This document shows, in pieces, positions 10,046 to 22,203 of a DNA stretch of 64,000 nucleotides (its first letter is position 1; the number at the start of each line of letters is the position of its first letter). This stretch comes from Periconia sp. R9002 (lineage: Eukaryota; Ascomycota; Dothideomycetes; Pleosporales; Periconiaceae), in the NCBI GenBank assembly GCA_023627715.1, contig JAMAHW010000012.1, positions 372,001 to 436,000 of the forward strand, in the 5' to 3' direction. Under the pieces are notes generated by a model. That model was not told where the DNA came from and searched no databases. It worked only from the letters and a program-made list of their open reading frames with translations. A program made the position numbers and the translations under genes.

Positions 10046-10244
10046 TTCTGCTTGCCAATCTCTGTGTTGATTTCAATTTCTTTTTGTTGCTTTGTGTTTG
10101 GGGCTGGCTACTATCACTGTGTGGTTTTCCATGTCGGACGAGGGTACAAAGTAAGGAATCATTCATACGACCAGGCGCATGACGCTTACCAGCAGCAAGA
10201 GATAGCACGTTAAGTACTTGCGGTACACCTTCTGCTATCTACTT

Positions 10245-12022
10245 CTAGATAAAGCCTAGACTATCCTTCTTTACCCTCTCTACAAGTGTCCACTCCCCGT
10301 CTCTCACTTCCTCGTTACCATCCTCACTGGCAGAACGTGGCTCAGGGTACTTCTTGATATTCTCGATCGCCCACCTCGTCTCTTTATCCAATACAGGCGG
10401 AAATCTGCCCAAGCCCTCCAAAACAGGCAACCCGCTCAGCTCGAATAAATACCGAAACCACTCCCTCGTCTCGCCATTATCCCAAAGGATTCCGTGAAAC
10501 GGCCTACGTTCGCGCTTGACAAGTTCCGCTCGATCACTTTCCCATTTGTCCATCTCGGCGTCTGAAGGGAGGGGCACCGCGTTGCGGTTTGAGAAGAGTC
10601 GTGCAAGGGCTATTGCTTGGTATTCGAAGGATCGGAAGGTGAGAACACGCGGGATGCCAACGATGCCGATGCTATGTGGAAATGCGCGGGAGAAGGTGTG
10701 CTGGTAGAAGCCTTGGAGGCGGTTCTCAGCGTATGAGTATAATGGGGCGCCGCCGTTGGCCTCTGTATTCCAGAACGGGAAAGAGGGCTTGTACCCTGTG
10801 CAGTAGATGATGGCGTCAATGTCGTTCAGAGTGGTGTTGTCTTGGAAGATGATTTCGCCCGTGGAAGGAACGTACTCGCGGATGATAGGCTTCCATGATA
10901 TGCCGGTTGGAGGTTCCTCCCCATCCCAGCGTGAGTGCGAGCGGCGAGACTGGTAGACGGGGAATTGAGTGGTCCCGGAACGGACAAGCAGAGTTGTAAT
11001 GTCATGGCCTGATGCCGAGTTGCCGATAATCAGGACGCGTTTGTTGACAAAGTTTGTGGTTGAGCGATAGAACTTGGAGTGGGTGACACGACCGGGGTAC
11101 TTCTCCATGTACTCTGTGAGACCTTTTACTTCCGGTATCTGTTGGGTGTTATGTTAGTCCATTTAAGCTCAAGATGAGGTAAAAAGAAAATAACGTACGA
11201 ATGGAACTGAATAATGGCCATTAGCGATGACTACAGCATCAAACTCCTCGCGCCACCAAATGTCCAGTTTGACGACAGGGTCGTATCGCCGCAACGTCAA
11301 CCGCCATCTCTCCTTCCTGGCATCCGTAGGGGATACAAGAGAAACGTCCTCCACGCTTGTATTTAGTGACAGAAAACCATCTACCCCATGCGACGAGAAG
11401 TAGTCTTGTACGTATTGCTTGGGGATCCAGTGCGGCACAAAAGGCCCATACGCGAACCGTACGTCCGAGAAAGACATGGCGATTTCCGGTACATTTGTCC
11501 TTTGGCGTACGAGTATAAGCTTTTTGGGTTCAATTCCTACATATTTCGCCATGTATACCCAAAGAAATATTCGCACTCACGTGAGTTCCGAGTAGATAGG
11601 CGTTCTATCGAACCGTTGTTGTTCTGTCGGCGCCGTGAAAGTGGGAAAGTCACCTTGCGGAATATCTAATTGGGGATCTACATCTGGCGGCAACTTTCCA
11701 GGGTACAACTGCTCTGGTGGCTTTGGGTCTGCGTCGTATATCCTGTACAATGTGTGAGTGCTCCCGATTCACTGGCATGACGGCGCTTCCCTAGGGCCGG
11801 CTATATGTACTCACCATGTACCTCCTGGAGTCTCTCGGCGCTCGAACACTCTTATCGTGTCAAAAGTTCCCTCAGACGCAAATGCGGCAGCCGAAATGGC
11901 ACCTGGACATTGGGGCAAACGCTGATTAGCTTGTGTGACGCGTACATAAGTGAAAGGAACAACACACCCCCTGCGCCAGCGCCGATGATGGCCACGGACT
12001 TGGTCTTAGAGGCTGTAGACAT
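10245..12022 (-). CDS. Flavin-containing monooxygenase (FMO-like), five exons
   Basis: Exons 11968-12022, 11815-11902, 11581-11742, 11199-11499 and 10245-11138 join in frame to 499 residues; all introns have GT...AG ends (GTGTGT, GTGAGT, GTGAGT, GTACGT donors). The FAD-binding loop IIGAGAGG is at residues 12-19, interrupted by intron 1. The FAD-domain motif VFERRETPGGTW follows, and the NADPH-binding loop IGNSASGHD is near 240-248. The late motif DAIIYCTGYKPSFPF is typical of FMOs (ATGY-like). FMOs use FAD, NADPH and O2 to oxygenate N- or S-containing substrates; the fungal members act in varied secondary or detoxifying steps, so the substrate is unknown. No biosynthetic neighbours are seen. 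Confidence 0.9.
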
Positions 12023-14332
12023 CGCAGATTGTCGTGATTTTGGAAAACAACCCACTGGAGATTGGGATGAAAAGCTTCGCCATCCATGATGGGGTGACAA
12101 TGATTGATAATGGACATGTCGCGCAAACGAATGACGTGCTCGGTTCCTCTACTGGCGTAATGATCGCTCGCTGCCGTTGGGTGGGAAGATAGAAGACTAG
12201 GAAGAGAGTGCAGAAGATAGTCGGAGGATATGTGATTTCCGATATGGAGGTCTTATCGATAGGTACGGTTCCTTGCCTAGGAGGCGTCTGGAGGTGTGAG
12301 TGTTTCGTGTGGAGCTCTTGCGGAGGTCGTATTAGATAGCCGAGGCGGCCGCACTTGTGCCCATCGTATAATGGATAGCGCCATGCGGTAGAGAACTAAA
12401 TGAATTATGACTGATATCAACAGTAGGGTGGATATTGGTAACATAACCGGGTCAAAAAGGACTTGGATGGTTTCAGTTGCCTTGTCCCCCAAGCATGACG
12501 AGCGGCGGTATACAGCCAATTTATAGAGCCGCGCGGGAGAATCAGTATCCAAACAGGAAAGAAAAATCCCAAAAGCAGGAACACATCGGAGTGATGGTCT
12601 CAGCATTCGGAATGGTTTGCAATACGAAGTACGGCAAGATGAGGTGAGGAAAAGGTATGGTCTGGCTTATTCATCCGGACACTCGGAGGCTATACAAGGG
12701 AGCTCCCAGTTCATCTTCCAACTTGAGTAATACAGATGTATTAGGCGAAGGATTACCTCTTCGGAACGTCAAGAATGTGTCTTCGCGTCGGCCTCTACCT
12801 GCTTTGGCGTATTTGCTTTGGCATTGATATCTCAACTGACCACACACAGCTTTCATCACAGAATGACACCTGCCACACGCCTCACGATATGAACAATCTA
12901 CTACCAGAAAATTGGCAATCATTAATCATGACTTTCAAAACTTATGATAGCTGTTGTTTCCAAGACTAAGAACCCGGCCGCTTACCCGTCAACGGCATCC
13001 TTCTCCGCCGCCTCCACTGCCTTTCCGCACTCTCACCATACCACCTCGCCATCAAAGCCCTCTTCCACATTCAAACTCGCCGCTCCCGCCGGATCCAACA
13101 TCATCGCGCTAGAAGAGCTATTTCGACTCTTTCAGGACCAGAAAACACGCATGTGTGACCGCCGCCATTAACAGCGACTAGGATCTCAGGCGAGACACCC
13201 TCAACGACGGAGAATTTCGCAGCAAGCATACCTGCAACCAGCGAAGGAAACAATGACTTCGGACACCTGCATCGAATGCAGCGGAAGTCGACGTAATACA
13301 TCATGTACACTAATAACTCAGTCGCAAGGAACGATGGATACGTGCCTGTCGCGGCAGCAGAATTGACAGCAGAATTGGCAGTTCAAAGCGCCTGATGACG
13401 CAGGGTACCAGGCGCATATCCGCCAGGCCGCATAAATACACACTGCTGGAGAAAGCTAGGTTCGCAACAGAGTCGGTGCCGATAAGAACGAGGTTCGATG
13501 CTGGCATTGGATACTACGACGGCGGTGACCAAAGCGACGGCTATACTGGGTGTAATAATAAGGACATCCCGTCGTCAAACATGCGCGTGACCGGGGGGCA
13601 GTAGGATAAGAAGGCAGAAGAATATGATAGGATAGGGTGAGGAAAAGTGTGTGTCAGGGAAAAAGAAACGGAGATGTTGAGGGATGGGTTGAGATTAGAT
13701 CGTGAAGAGGAAAATCGACGAAGTGTGTCTCGAACCGAGATAAATCGATCGAACATAAGAAAAAAAAGAGGGTGGATGGGAGAGGTAGCGAGGAACTCGA
13801 TATCCACGAGAAAGAATCCAAAATCACTCACCAACACATACACACTCTTCATCCCATCCAGAAAAATGAAAAGAAGCCCCTTTTCCATTGGACCCCTCTA
13901 TCTCCATATTTACCCCACAGTCCTAGACTCCTATTCTATACTAACTAGGTATGTATATACCGTAAACAGCCCAAAAGAAACCCCGAAACGCCAAAAGAAG
14001 ACAACAAGGTAGAGGATAACCGTATGTAAACGGTACTGTACCACCCACCCACTCAACAACCCCAGGGATATCTACACATGTAACTCCCCCTCAAACACCA
14101 GCACAAAGAGATAGATAGATACCCATGATAAAAAAAATGGTGCTGTAAATGATGGGAAAAGAGGGGAGACGGCATGCGTGCAGGCTAAGCACCAGGTAAA
14201 AGAAAAATCATAGAATCGTGAAAAAGCATAGAGAAGAGAGGGGAGACAGGGAACAAAATGCTGCACACATGCATCATGCTTTTTTAGCCATGCTAATTCT
14301 AAGCAGAGATAGCAAATGATGTAGGTCACATT
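12023..14332. other. Gene-poor interval between FMO and FYVE-RING genes
   Basis: Several short frames, none recognisable. Minus-strand pieces at 13310-13507 and 13101-13310 (LVAGMLAAKFSVVEGVSPEILVAVNGGGHT) look protein-like but are out of phase with each other and carry stops, so a decayed gene is possible. The stretch 13.6-14.33 kb is probably the 3' flank of the FYVE-RING gene, with purine-rich runs. Confidence 0.4.
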
Positions 14333-16697
14333 TTAATCGTGCAACTGATGCGTCGGGCACGCGCCCCTACCCTTCGTCTCCCACCACTGCTTGATGCATT
14401 TCTACAAGACTCTCGTTAGCAACCTATCCTTTAGATCACGACAGAGAAACAAACAGGGAAAGCATACCTCATGGAACTTGCAAAAGCAAACCAACCGTGC
14501 CATCCTGACACCAGCCTCAAATTCCTCAAAGCAGATAACGCACTCAGCTTCGGCGCCCTCATCATCGACGCAGTCCTTCTCTGTCGCAGTGTAGACGTAC
14601 ATGCCGCGTGCCGACATGCTCATGCGGTTACTGTTGAGATTGCTGGTAGCACTGCCTTCCCCGGCGTTGGTGGCTGCATTGGCGTTCAACAGGGTAGCTG
14701 CATTACTCATGCCGCGAGTGCGCTGGCTCGGTAGACTAGTCGAAGTGTGCTGGGACGTAGAGGTCGGAGGTGGAGAGGATGAGTGCAGTCTGATACAGTC
14801 TTCGACGTGCTGGATTCGCGCAGTTTCGTCATTGTCTGGGCCTTTTGGCGGGAGTTCATTGCCGCATATAGGACACTCGTCTTCTTCTGGGATTTCGCGG
14901 CGAGGGGGAGGGGGAGGTGGTTGGAAAGGTTGCTGGTGGGGCGGGATCATAGAGTAAGGGCGAGCCCCTGGGCCTTGTTGATTGATGTGTGGGTCTGGGA
15001 AGAAGCGGTTTGGATACTGATGGATCCTGGGAGTCAGTGGAGTAGATGTGTTTCGTGAATGTGATCGATCGCGCCGGTCGTAGTTGGGTATGTAAGGAGG
15101 GTAGAGTGGATGGGGTTGCGCAGGGGGTTGGAAAGATTGCAGCAAATCAGTTGCGCGGCGACCCACGTCAACCGAAGGGTTGCGTGAAGGGATTGTTTGC
15201 GCATTTAAACTGGCTTGACCGTGTCCCACCGAGTTTTGAGCAAGCCACTGACCACCAGAATGCGTTCTATGATTTGAAGGGGGACTGTATGGCGGCGGAG
15301 GGTTGTAGTTTGGATCGGGCACGCAAGGGTTGCAAACCCGAACTTCTTCTCCACCTCCCAGAGCAGGATTTCGAAAAGGGCCAAAGGCCGACATGGTGTT
15401 CTCGTCGTCATCGCCGGTCAGATCAATGACATTTGGTGCCTCGGAGGGTGGGTGGACAATAAACTGGCGGGGAATGGTTATGCGATGGGGAGAACATGCT
15501 GCGCAGACCACTCGTCCGCATTTCCTTTTGATCAACAATGTCAGCAAATGCCATTCCCTCCTCCCTGAAAACAGCTGAATGAGATGAGCAAACAAACCTG
15601 CAATGATGCTTTCTATAGAAAAATGTGAACTGGCTCCCACACACAAAGCAGTGCGTAACATCAGCATCAGGCTGCCACGGAGGTAGCACCAAGTCGCTCT
15701 CCCTTCTCGGAGCCCCTGGTGTCTGAGCCGGTGTGGCAGAGCTTCTCCTATCACTACGACGCCCATACGAATTGGCACCCGGTCCATCACCTAGAACAAT
15801 AGGGTCAGTAGTTGAAGCTCCTCGTCCGGATTGAGGAAGCCCTAGGTGTGATGACGGCGGTGGTGGTGGCGGACCGCGGGTACCCAAGTCCACACTGTGA
15901 ACCCCGCTGCCTCGTCTAACGGGGGTATCGGCTGTCGTAAGTCTTCTCTTTCGATCTGGAGGAGGGGCCCCAGTGAGTTGATCCGAATGTGAATGGGTGG
16001 GCAGTGCCGGCAAAGGAGGCAGCACTCTCCTATCGCTCGAGCTGGGTACTGGAGCCCCCGAGTGGGAGCGTATGCGTCTCGGATTCACTGCCGAGCGGTT
16101 TTGGTACAGGTTTTGGTTATGGTGTTGCGCTGAGGGAGGAGGTGGCGCGTGGTCTACGGGAAGTGGTGGCAGAGGATTCTCCGAGGTAGTTCGACTGGTG
16201 GTACCAGCAGGAGGGGGCCGGCGCGTTGTATGTGGAGGTGCGCGAAGTTCGTTACTTGCACCGCCATCATCGCCGTCCGAGTCGCGCAGGAAATCGATCC
16301 ACGTTTGGCCACCGAACGCCTTGTTCATCTGCTCGGTGTTGACGCTGGGCAAAGGGCGGAAACCCGAATTCGATATCCCAGTGCTGGGTCCGAAGTCTCT
16401 ACTACTACTGCTACTACGGTCACCATTGCCCTCCTCACGCACCTCAGCCCGTCTCTTCCCAAATCTGTGTCCGGCCCGGGCATCTTCACTGCTGCCGTCG
16501 AGATTGCTAATCCCTCTGTCGCCACTGCCATCCATCTCCACATCCATTTCCATCTGCATTCCCGAGGCCATATCGACGTCTATATCCATCTCGCCAGCAT
16601 CACCACTCCGATCTTCCCTGGTATCACGCTCGTCGTGCGAAGGGGGCGGGGAGGGTGAAGAAGCCCCAGAAGCCGCGTGTTCAGCCCTTGAACTCAT
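14333..16697 (-). CDS. FYVE and RING zinc-finger protein (Pib1-like architecture)
   Basis: Exons 15598-16697, 14468-15524 and 14333-14401 join in frame to 741 residues (donors GTTTGT and GTATGC). Start at MSSRAEHAAS (16697). A long acidic and then Pro/Ser/Arg-rich N-terminal region precedes a FYVE finger with WQPD, YRKHHCRKCGRVVC and EVRVCNPC, the signature that binds phosphatidylinositol 3-phosphate on endosomes. Intron 1 splits this finger. After a proline-rich linker and a CPICGNEL cysteine pair, a C-terminal RING follows (ECVICFEEFE ... CKFHEKCIKQWW ... CPTH). A FYVE plus RING pair is known from yeast Pib1, an endosomal/vacuolar E3 ubiquitin ligase; an equivalent membrane-sorting role is inferred. 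Strongly low-complexity outside the fingers. Confidence 0.88.
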
Positions 16698-18543
16698 GGT
16701 CTCCGTATGCCCTTTGCCACCCCTGTACACTTTCGTCTGCTGTTCACCGCCTCAGGCCCTCAATCAATCACTTCAGGAGCGTGCGTGCGTGGGCGCTCGT
16801 AAACGAGGGTTGGATCGGATCCGTACGTGGACGAAGGACAAAAAAAGAACGATAACGATGGGAAAACGGTACGTAGTAATCACAGGACTGCAGACGTCGG
16901 TCGAAGCTAAACTCAACGTTCGGATCGGTCTAGGAAAGAGTGAGCCACGTGTGACAAAAGAGGAAGTTACACTTCACGGTATGTCACTTACCTAGGCCTC
17001 GCTCGTAATTTTCTTCCTCCTAATCAAATCTCCAAAAATAAAATCAAAGGTCGCGCGTCACCCTTTTCGCACCCCAGAATAACCAACCCAAAACCCCAAG
17101 TTTCCTGCGTCGAGAGATTGATTCCGAGTTCGAAATGCGGAGCGAAGCGGAGGCGCCTGCCTACCTATATCATGACTTCGCCGACGTACCCAATTCCCTT
17201 CCCTTCCGTCTGTTTCCACCTCGTCTCTTCACTGCGAAAGTGCGCCTTGAGCGGTGGGCGGGGAGGGGTGGCGATGTCTATCTCAACACCCAGCCTTACT
17301 TTGCCTTCCCTCAAGCTATGCTGCCCCCCCAAAAAAAACTAACAACGGTGAACCTGCAAGCCGTTTACAACGAAGAGAGGCCCAGAGAGGTCCAGCTCTG
17401 CTAATTTGTATTTCTCGTTCGTGTTTCCACCCAGAAGTCGCGGTCTAGGGGAGGGATACGCTTCGTTCGGTGTCTCGCGTGACTGAGGGACTGACTCGCT
17501 TCGTTATCTCCGCTCTCGTCTCGGCCTCGGTTCCGTGTCGGAGCGTTGTAGTCGGGCTTCGGGCGGAAGGATGAACAAGTACACACGTCTCTTCAGAGAG
17601 AGCGAGTTTGTGTGTATAGTGTGGTGTGGTTGGAAGATGGGGTGGGAAGTGATGATGTTTCGGGGGGGAAAAGGCTGGGCTGGGCTGGGCTTGGTTTGGA
17701 GAGGGGTGGGTGAGGTGAGGTGAGGTAACGTACCTTCGGGATCGACAGTTGGACATGGATGTTGACGTACACTACATACCACTCTTCTCAAGTACCGGTG
17801 AGGAACGTAAACTGCCCTGCTTCTCAACCATTGCTCATCTTATTATCAACAGTTACAAGCTCAACACCAAATGCGACGGGAGACACAACATATGCAGTGC
17901 ATTTTTTTGCATTTCCATATCAAGCAGTCCCATGCTATGTATTCACCCACCCGTCTACCCATCCCCCATACGCCTGCCAGCCATTCCTTAATTCACCCAT
18001 ATATGCTCAACTGTGTGCGCAACACGCATGTGTGCGGCGTGTAACAATCCGGTCCAGTCCCTCAACGTGTGAACTCTCGAATAGATAGCCATATGAACAT
18101 GCGGAGGAAAGAACAAATAGAATGACATAAACTCCCGCTTGAAATTGGCAGATTACAATAAGAAACGCCATGGCTGAGATTGATGGATGAGGAGAAGGAA
18201 AACAGAATCCCTCCACGTTTTTAGAGTCCCTTTTCCACCACAGAAACGGGAAAGAGATAAGAAAAATTAGACGATATATGCCACGCGATGATATGTAGGG
18301 AGAGAAAAAGAAACACAAATGTTAGGGATTGTTACAGTAGGACAGAAAATGAGATTCGTAACGATGATTGAGAAGACTGATGGAATACGCGTCAACATTC
18401 AAGCAGCTCTGGTTGTGGGACAACCGAGTATCCCGCACACACGTACATGCGACGTTGCATTAAGAGCTGACTTGGTATTATGTATTAAGGAGAAGTGAGA
18501 AAAATGGAGTGGATAGACAGTCGGGACGTCGAGCACGCATCGC
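16698..18543. other. Intergenic: FYVE-RING promoter side and TRP-like 3' flank
   Basis: No gene supported. The part 17.2-17.75 kb is strongly strand-biased: a plus-strand G-rich run at 17620-17730 contains repeated GGGCT and GGTGAG units that could form G-quadruplexes. 18.0-18.5 kb is likely the 3' untranslated flank of the TRP-like gene. Confidence 0.45.
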
Positions 18544-21500
18544 TCATCCCCGGCGAGCAGACTTGTACGACATACCGGTGCCAGCAGTGCTGACACTTCG
18601 GCTGCGATCGATGAATTCCGCCGACGCTTCTAGCTGGTTGCCCTCGTGGAAAGGTTGGTTGTGGATACTGTCACCGGCAGTATGCTGATGCACGTAGCCG
18701 GTACTTAGTGGGCGATCCTGGCTTACCGAGGGGATGATGGCAGGAGGCGGTGCCAAGTCGTCGCCTCCCATGACGTGATAGTCATCGTTGGGATAGATAC
18801 TCGATGAGGATGAGTGGATCGGCGTGCGCTCGGGGGAAGGTGAAGGCTCGGCCGATCCAAAGGGGAGGCGGATGGGTAATTGACCAGGATTCGGGTGGAG
18901 ATGGTGGCCGCGTGTCGAGGACGAGGGGGTGAGCGCAGAAGACAGACGATGGGTGCTATTCCGAACCGCCTGGTCCACATCCACAGACGACGTCCGACGC
19001 GAGCTCTTGCGGGGGATTTGAGGTATTCCTTCTGACGCCCCTGCCCCTGCCCCTGTATTCACACTGTGGCCACGAGACAGGCGGGAAACGCGCGATCCGA
19101 TACGGCTGGGGAGCTCGATGCCGCCACCTGTTTCGATCGGACCGAGTGAAGGCGCTATTTCGGAAACTCGTTGCACATTTACATAGTCCTCGTCGTCGCT
19201 GACATCCGAAGAACTGTGGCTCGATCTTCGCAAAAGTCCTGCTGCTGCTCCGCTTCCAGTTCTGCCGGCACCTACGCCACGAGGTGGGCTATCCTGATCG
19301 ACGACCTTTTTCGTACCGCCAGGTGATGTTTCTGCGCCATTCCTGCCAGGACTATCTCGATATGGTTCGTCGTGCATCGCCGTTGAATCCTCTTCCTCTT
19401 CTGCTATCATCATATCGGGAGGCATGCGCGTGCTCCGCACCACTTCGAATCCTTTGCCCTTCTCCTTCTTTTTCCCAGCAAACAGACTGAGACTCTTGAA
19501 CCAGCCCGTCGCCGAAGATACGGGACCCATTGGATCAGCAGGGCCGGTCTTCAGCTTACGTGTAGGTTGCGAAGACAAGGCAGGGCCACGCAGACCGTAG
19601 TAGAAGTCTGATTCTCGAACAGAGTAGTCGGTTTGGTTGCGCCTCTCTAAATTGGGATCTGAATCCTCGCGCTGCATCCGAAGAAACGCTGGAGTGATGG
19701 ATGATCGATTAGGAGACCATGACGAAGGCCCTTCCCCTAAGTCACCCGACTCCGCTTGATCTGGATTGTCTGCATAAGGGGCGTTCGTCATATCTGCACT
19801 TCCCTTGGAGCCGCGCGTGGAGGGTCCAGCATTCAATGAGTCCAGGGTGTGTTTACGAGGGCGCGGAGGTCGGTAATAAGGGTCGGCAGTCTCCAGTGTA
19901 GCAGCACCCATTGTGGGCCTTCGTGAGCTATGGGTGGAGGAGGCAAGGAAGTTAAATGGAGTCGCATTCGTCCCCGGTGTTCCAGGGCTAACTTCTCCAC
20001 CCTGACTGAAATTTTCAAATCCCAAGCTTGCGCGTTGGCTCCCGCCATAAGGTGCATTGAGAAGGACGGCCGAGCTGTTGGAGATGCTCCTGGCGTGACT
20101 CCCACGCTTGTGGTCATCGGGACCGAGCATCGCTGCATTAGACCCGAGGCTGCTGCGTTGCTGTCGGTGCGTGCGTTTGGCCAGTTGGCGCTTGCCAAAG
20201 ACTTTGGTGAGACCTCCTCGCTGATCGGCTCCAGCTCCTCCCAATCTCGCCGCCACCTCAATGATGGTTTGAAGGGAATTCATAAAAAAGCCAAAAATGA
20301 GGACAATCGCATGAAGGAACAGAATAACATAACCAATCCATCCTTTGTCGGCTTCAGCAACACCCAGAGATGGCACAAAGGCGACCATGAGAAGCGTAGA
20401 AACGAGTCGCACAACGGAGAAAAAGGTATGATAGGCATTCATGGACGTGTTCGACTGGAACGGTCGGAATGCGTGCAGAGTTAGGATCAAGATTACTTCA
20501 CAGATGGCGAGGATGATGATTTGTGCGATGCCCGACGGCTGTATGGCGCCAATGGCAATGCCACGCATCGTTGTCAACAGAACCGGTATGAAAGCGAAAG
20601 GAGCTGCGTCATCGGAATACGTATTGTACAAGGGGCCGTAGGTGAGGATGGTGGGAAGGTCATCGAAAAGGTGAGCCCGAGGACGGGTGGTGAAAATGAG
20701 CCAGAAAATCCAGACTGCTACCCCCGAGACACCAAGCAATAAGGCTACAGCCGTGGCCACGACAGAGGCGGGTGAACGCGGTGCCACTACCATTTGGAAG
20801 AGGGAAATAGCAATAATGGGCAGCATGAAGTAATTGAAAACGATGCGGACAATATTTCCTGCGGTGAAGGGCCAGTTCTTGTCGTTCAACCCCGTCTCTT
20901 TTTCGCCCGTGATGAGACCGATCAACCAGCGGCTAAGAAAACCAAGCTGAACAAGCGCAACCACAACGCCTATCGCGACCAGGAGCCATACTGCCATGTT
21001 AGCCCATATATCCTCATCCCCAGATACCCCTACGTATTGGCCAAGACGGGAGATTCCATAGGTTCCGTTGGCGAAATAAAGGCCGTCCACCAGACTCTGC
21101 GATCCATTGCCATGGCTAACGAAGCTCTGATTGAAAAGTAGGAGCGACCAACTCGCTTGGCTAACGACAGGTTGGAAAAACCCCGGGTAGTTCAGGTTCA
21201 GACTGCCGGCCAGCACGATAAATTGAATGTATTGCAAACAATCCCCAAAGCCAGGAGTCACCAGTCGTAAGAGGTCCTCATCTCGCCCATAATTGCTGGT
21301 CCAGCGGAAGATTTCAGTGGAGCCCCATGGACTGCAAGTGGCAGCAAATATGGTGGCAACAGCGACCAGAGCCAGAATGGCGGCGGGAAGGTAGCGAATA
21401 GTGTTGGCCAACGTGCTTCCCAGGTCCGGAGTGATGACGGTAGAAATGCATCCCAGTGTTTGGTTGTTAGACTCGGGCGATACGATGCGCATCGTGCCCT

Positions 21501-22203
21501 CCCAATTCGCAAACGAGTACGTACTATAGAAATCATGGCCGAGACTGAAGGAACGGAGGTTCTCGGCCTTGGAGATGTTGGCCTCGTTGGGGAAAACTGG
21601 GGTGATGGGGCAACCACTGTTCCTGCCCGTGTAATTGCAAAAGGGCAATGACCCAGAACTCCAAGAAGGCCATGTGAGTGTCTTGAAGTCGGCGATCAGA
21701 GTCGTCAATTTATTATTGTCAGTGCTGTTGTCGTAGATCTTGCCAAACTTATCAGCAGGGTCTCTCCACCTAGGACTATCAGGAGGGGGGTAGTCGCCGG
21801 GGGTCATCTGGCCTGCAACATTGCCGTAAACGGTAACGTTCAGATGGTGACTCGGATCTGTGGTGTTGAATTTTGCCCATACGAACTGGGGGACGAATTG
21901 TAGCCGCCGAGGATCGTCGGCCAAGCGATAGGGGCGATCGAGGCAATTCTCGAAATTGATGAAAACGGCGTTTACGGAATGGAAGAGGGAGAAGAGGACG
22001 ATGACGAGGAGGAAAGGTAGAGAGGGTATCGACGAGGAGACACTGCTGGCATTGAGTCGTTTTCGCCGTGCTCGCGGTGGGGGCTGTGTAGGTTGGAGGG
22101 CGGGCAGCTCGCGACGACAGCTACTCATCGGCGCGTGATTGTGCGGGTGTGAGGAAGGATATGTAGGTGTACGGACGCCATCGGGGGCGATAGAGGGTGC
22201 CAT
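18544..22203 (-). CDS. TRP-like ion channel with ML-like domain (fungal Flc/TrpY-type family)
   Basis: Single intron-free frame; start chosen at MAPSIAPDGV (22203), 1219 residues; the frame is open 117 codons further upstream but that part is low-complexity and less likely translated. A hydrophobic segment at ~62-80 (PFLLVIVLFSLFHSVNAVF) acts as signal or anchor. The lumenal ML-like domain follows (FENCLDRPYRL to about residue 250, with N-glycosylation sites and cysteines), then about eight or nine membrane spans (e.g. AAILALVAVATIFAA, MAVWLLVAIGVVVALV, IIILAICEVILILTL, WIGYVILFLHAIVLIFGFF). The last 500 residues are a Ser/Arg-rich cytosolic tail. The order ML-like, TRP/DUF907 bundle and disordered tail is that of fungal Flc/TRP proteins implicated in FAD transport, calcium and cell-wall homeostasis. 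Confidence 0.9.
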   Translation of the reverse strand: MAPSIAPDGVRTPTYPSSHPHNHAPMSSCRRELPALQPTQPPPRARRKRLNASSVSSSIPSLPFLLVIVLFSLFHSVNAVFINFENCLDRPYRLADDPRRLQFVPQFVWAKFNTTDPSHHLNVTVYGNVAGQMTPGDYPPPDSPRWRDPADKFGKIYDNSTDNNKLTTLIADFKTLTWPSWSSGSLPFCNYTGRNSGCPITPVFPNEANISKAENLRSFSLGHDFYSTYSFANWEGTMRIVSPESNNQTLGCISTVITPDLGSTLANTIRYLPAAILALVAVATIFAATCSPWGSTEIFRWTSNYGRDEDLLRLVTPGFGDCLQYIQFIVLAGSLNLNYPGFFQPVVSQASWSLLLFNQSFVSHGNGSQSLVDGLYFANGTYGISRLGQYVGVSGDEDIWANMAVWLLVAIGVVVALVQLGFLSRWLIGLITGEKETGLNDKNWPFTAGNIVRIVFNYFMLPIIAISLFQMVVAPRSPASVVATAVALLLGVSGVAVWIFWLIFTTRPRAHLFDDLPTILTYGPLYNTYSDDAAPFAFIPVLLTTMRGIAIGAIQPSGIAQIIILAICEVILILTLHAFRPFQSNTSMNAYHTFFSVVRLVSTLLMVAFVPSLGVAEADKGWIGYVILFLHAIVLIFGFFMNSLQTIIEVAARLGGAGADQRGGLTKVFGKRQLAKRTHRQQRSSLGSNAAMLGPDDHKRGSHARSISNSSAVLLNAPYGGSQRASLGFENFSQGGEVSPGTPGTNATPFNFLASSTHSSRRPTMGAATLETADPYYRPPRPRKHTLDSLNAGPSTRGSKGSADMTNAPYADNPDQAESGDLGEGPSSWSPNRSSITPAFLRMQREDSDPNLERRNQTDYSVRESDFYYGLRGPALSSQPTRKLKTGPADPMGPVSSATGWFKSLSLFAGKKKEKGKGFEVVRSTRMPPDMMIAEEEEDSTAMHDEPYRDSPGRNGAETSPGGTKKVVDQDSPPRGVGAGRTGSGAAAGLLRRSSHSSSDVSDDEDYVNVQRVSEIAPSLGPIETGGGIELPSRIGSRVSRLSRGHSVNTGAGAGASEGIPQIPRKSSRRTSSVDVDQAVRNSTHRLSSALTPSSSTRGHHLHPNPGQLPIRLPFGSAEPSPSPERTPIHSSSSSIYPNDDYHVMGGDDLAPPPAIIPSVSQDRPLSTGYVHQHTAGDSIHNQPFHEGNQLEASAEFIDRSRSVSTAGTGMSYKSARRG

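Noticed and set aside
12277..12606. Minus frame with a hydrophobic segment upstream of the FMO
   Set aside because: Short, no family resemblance, no splice or start context; likely chance.
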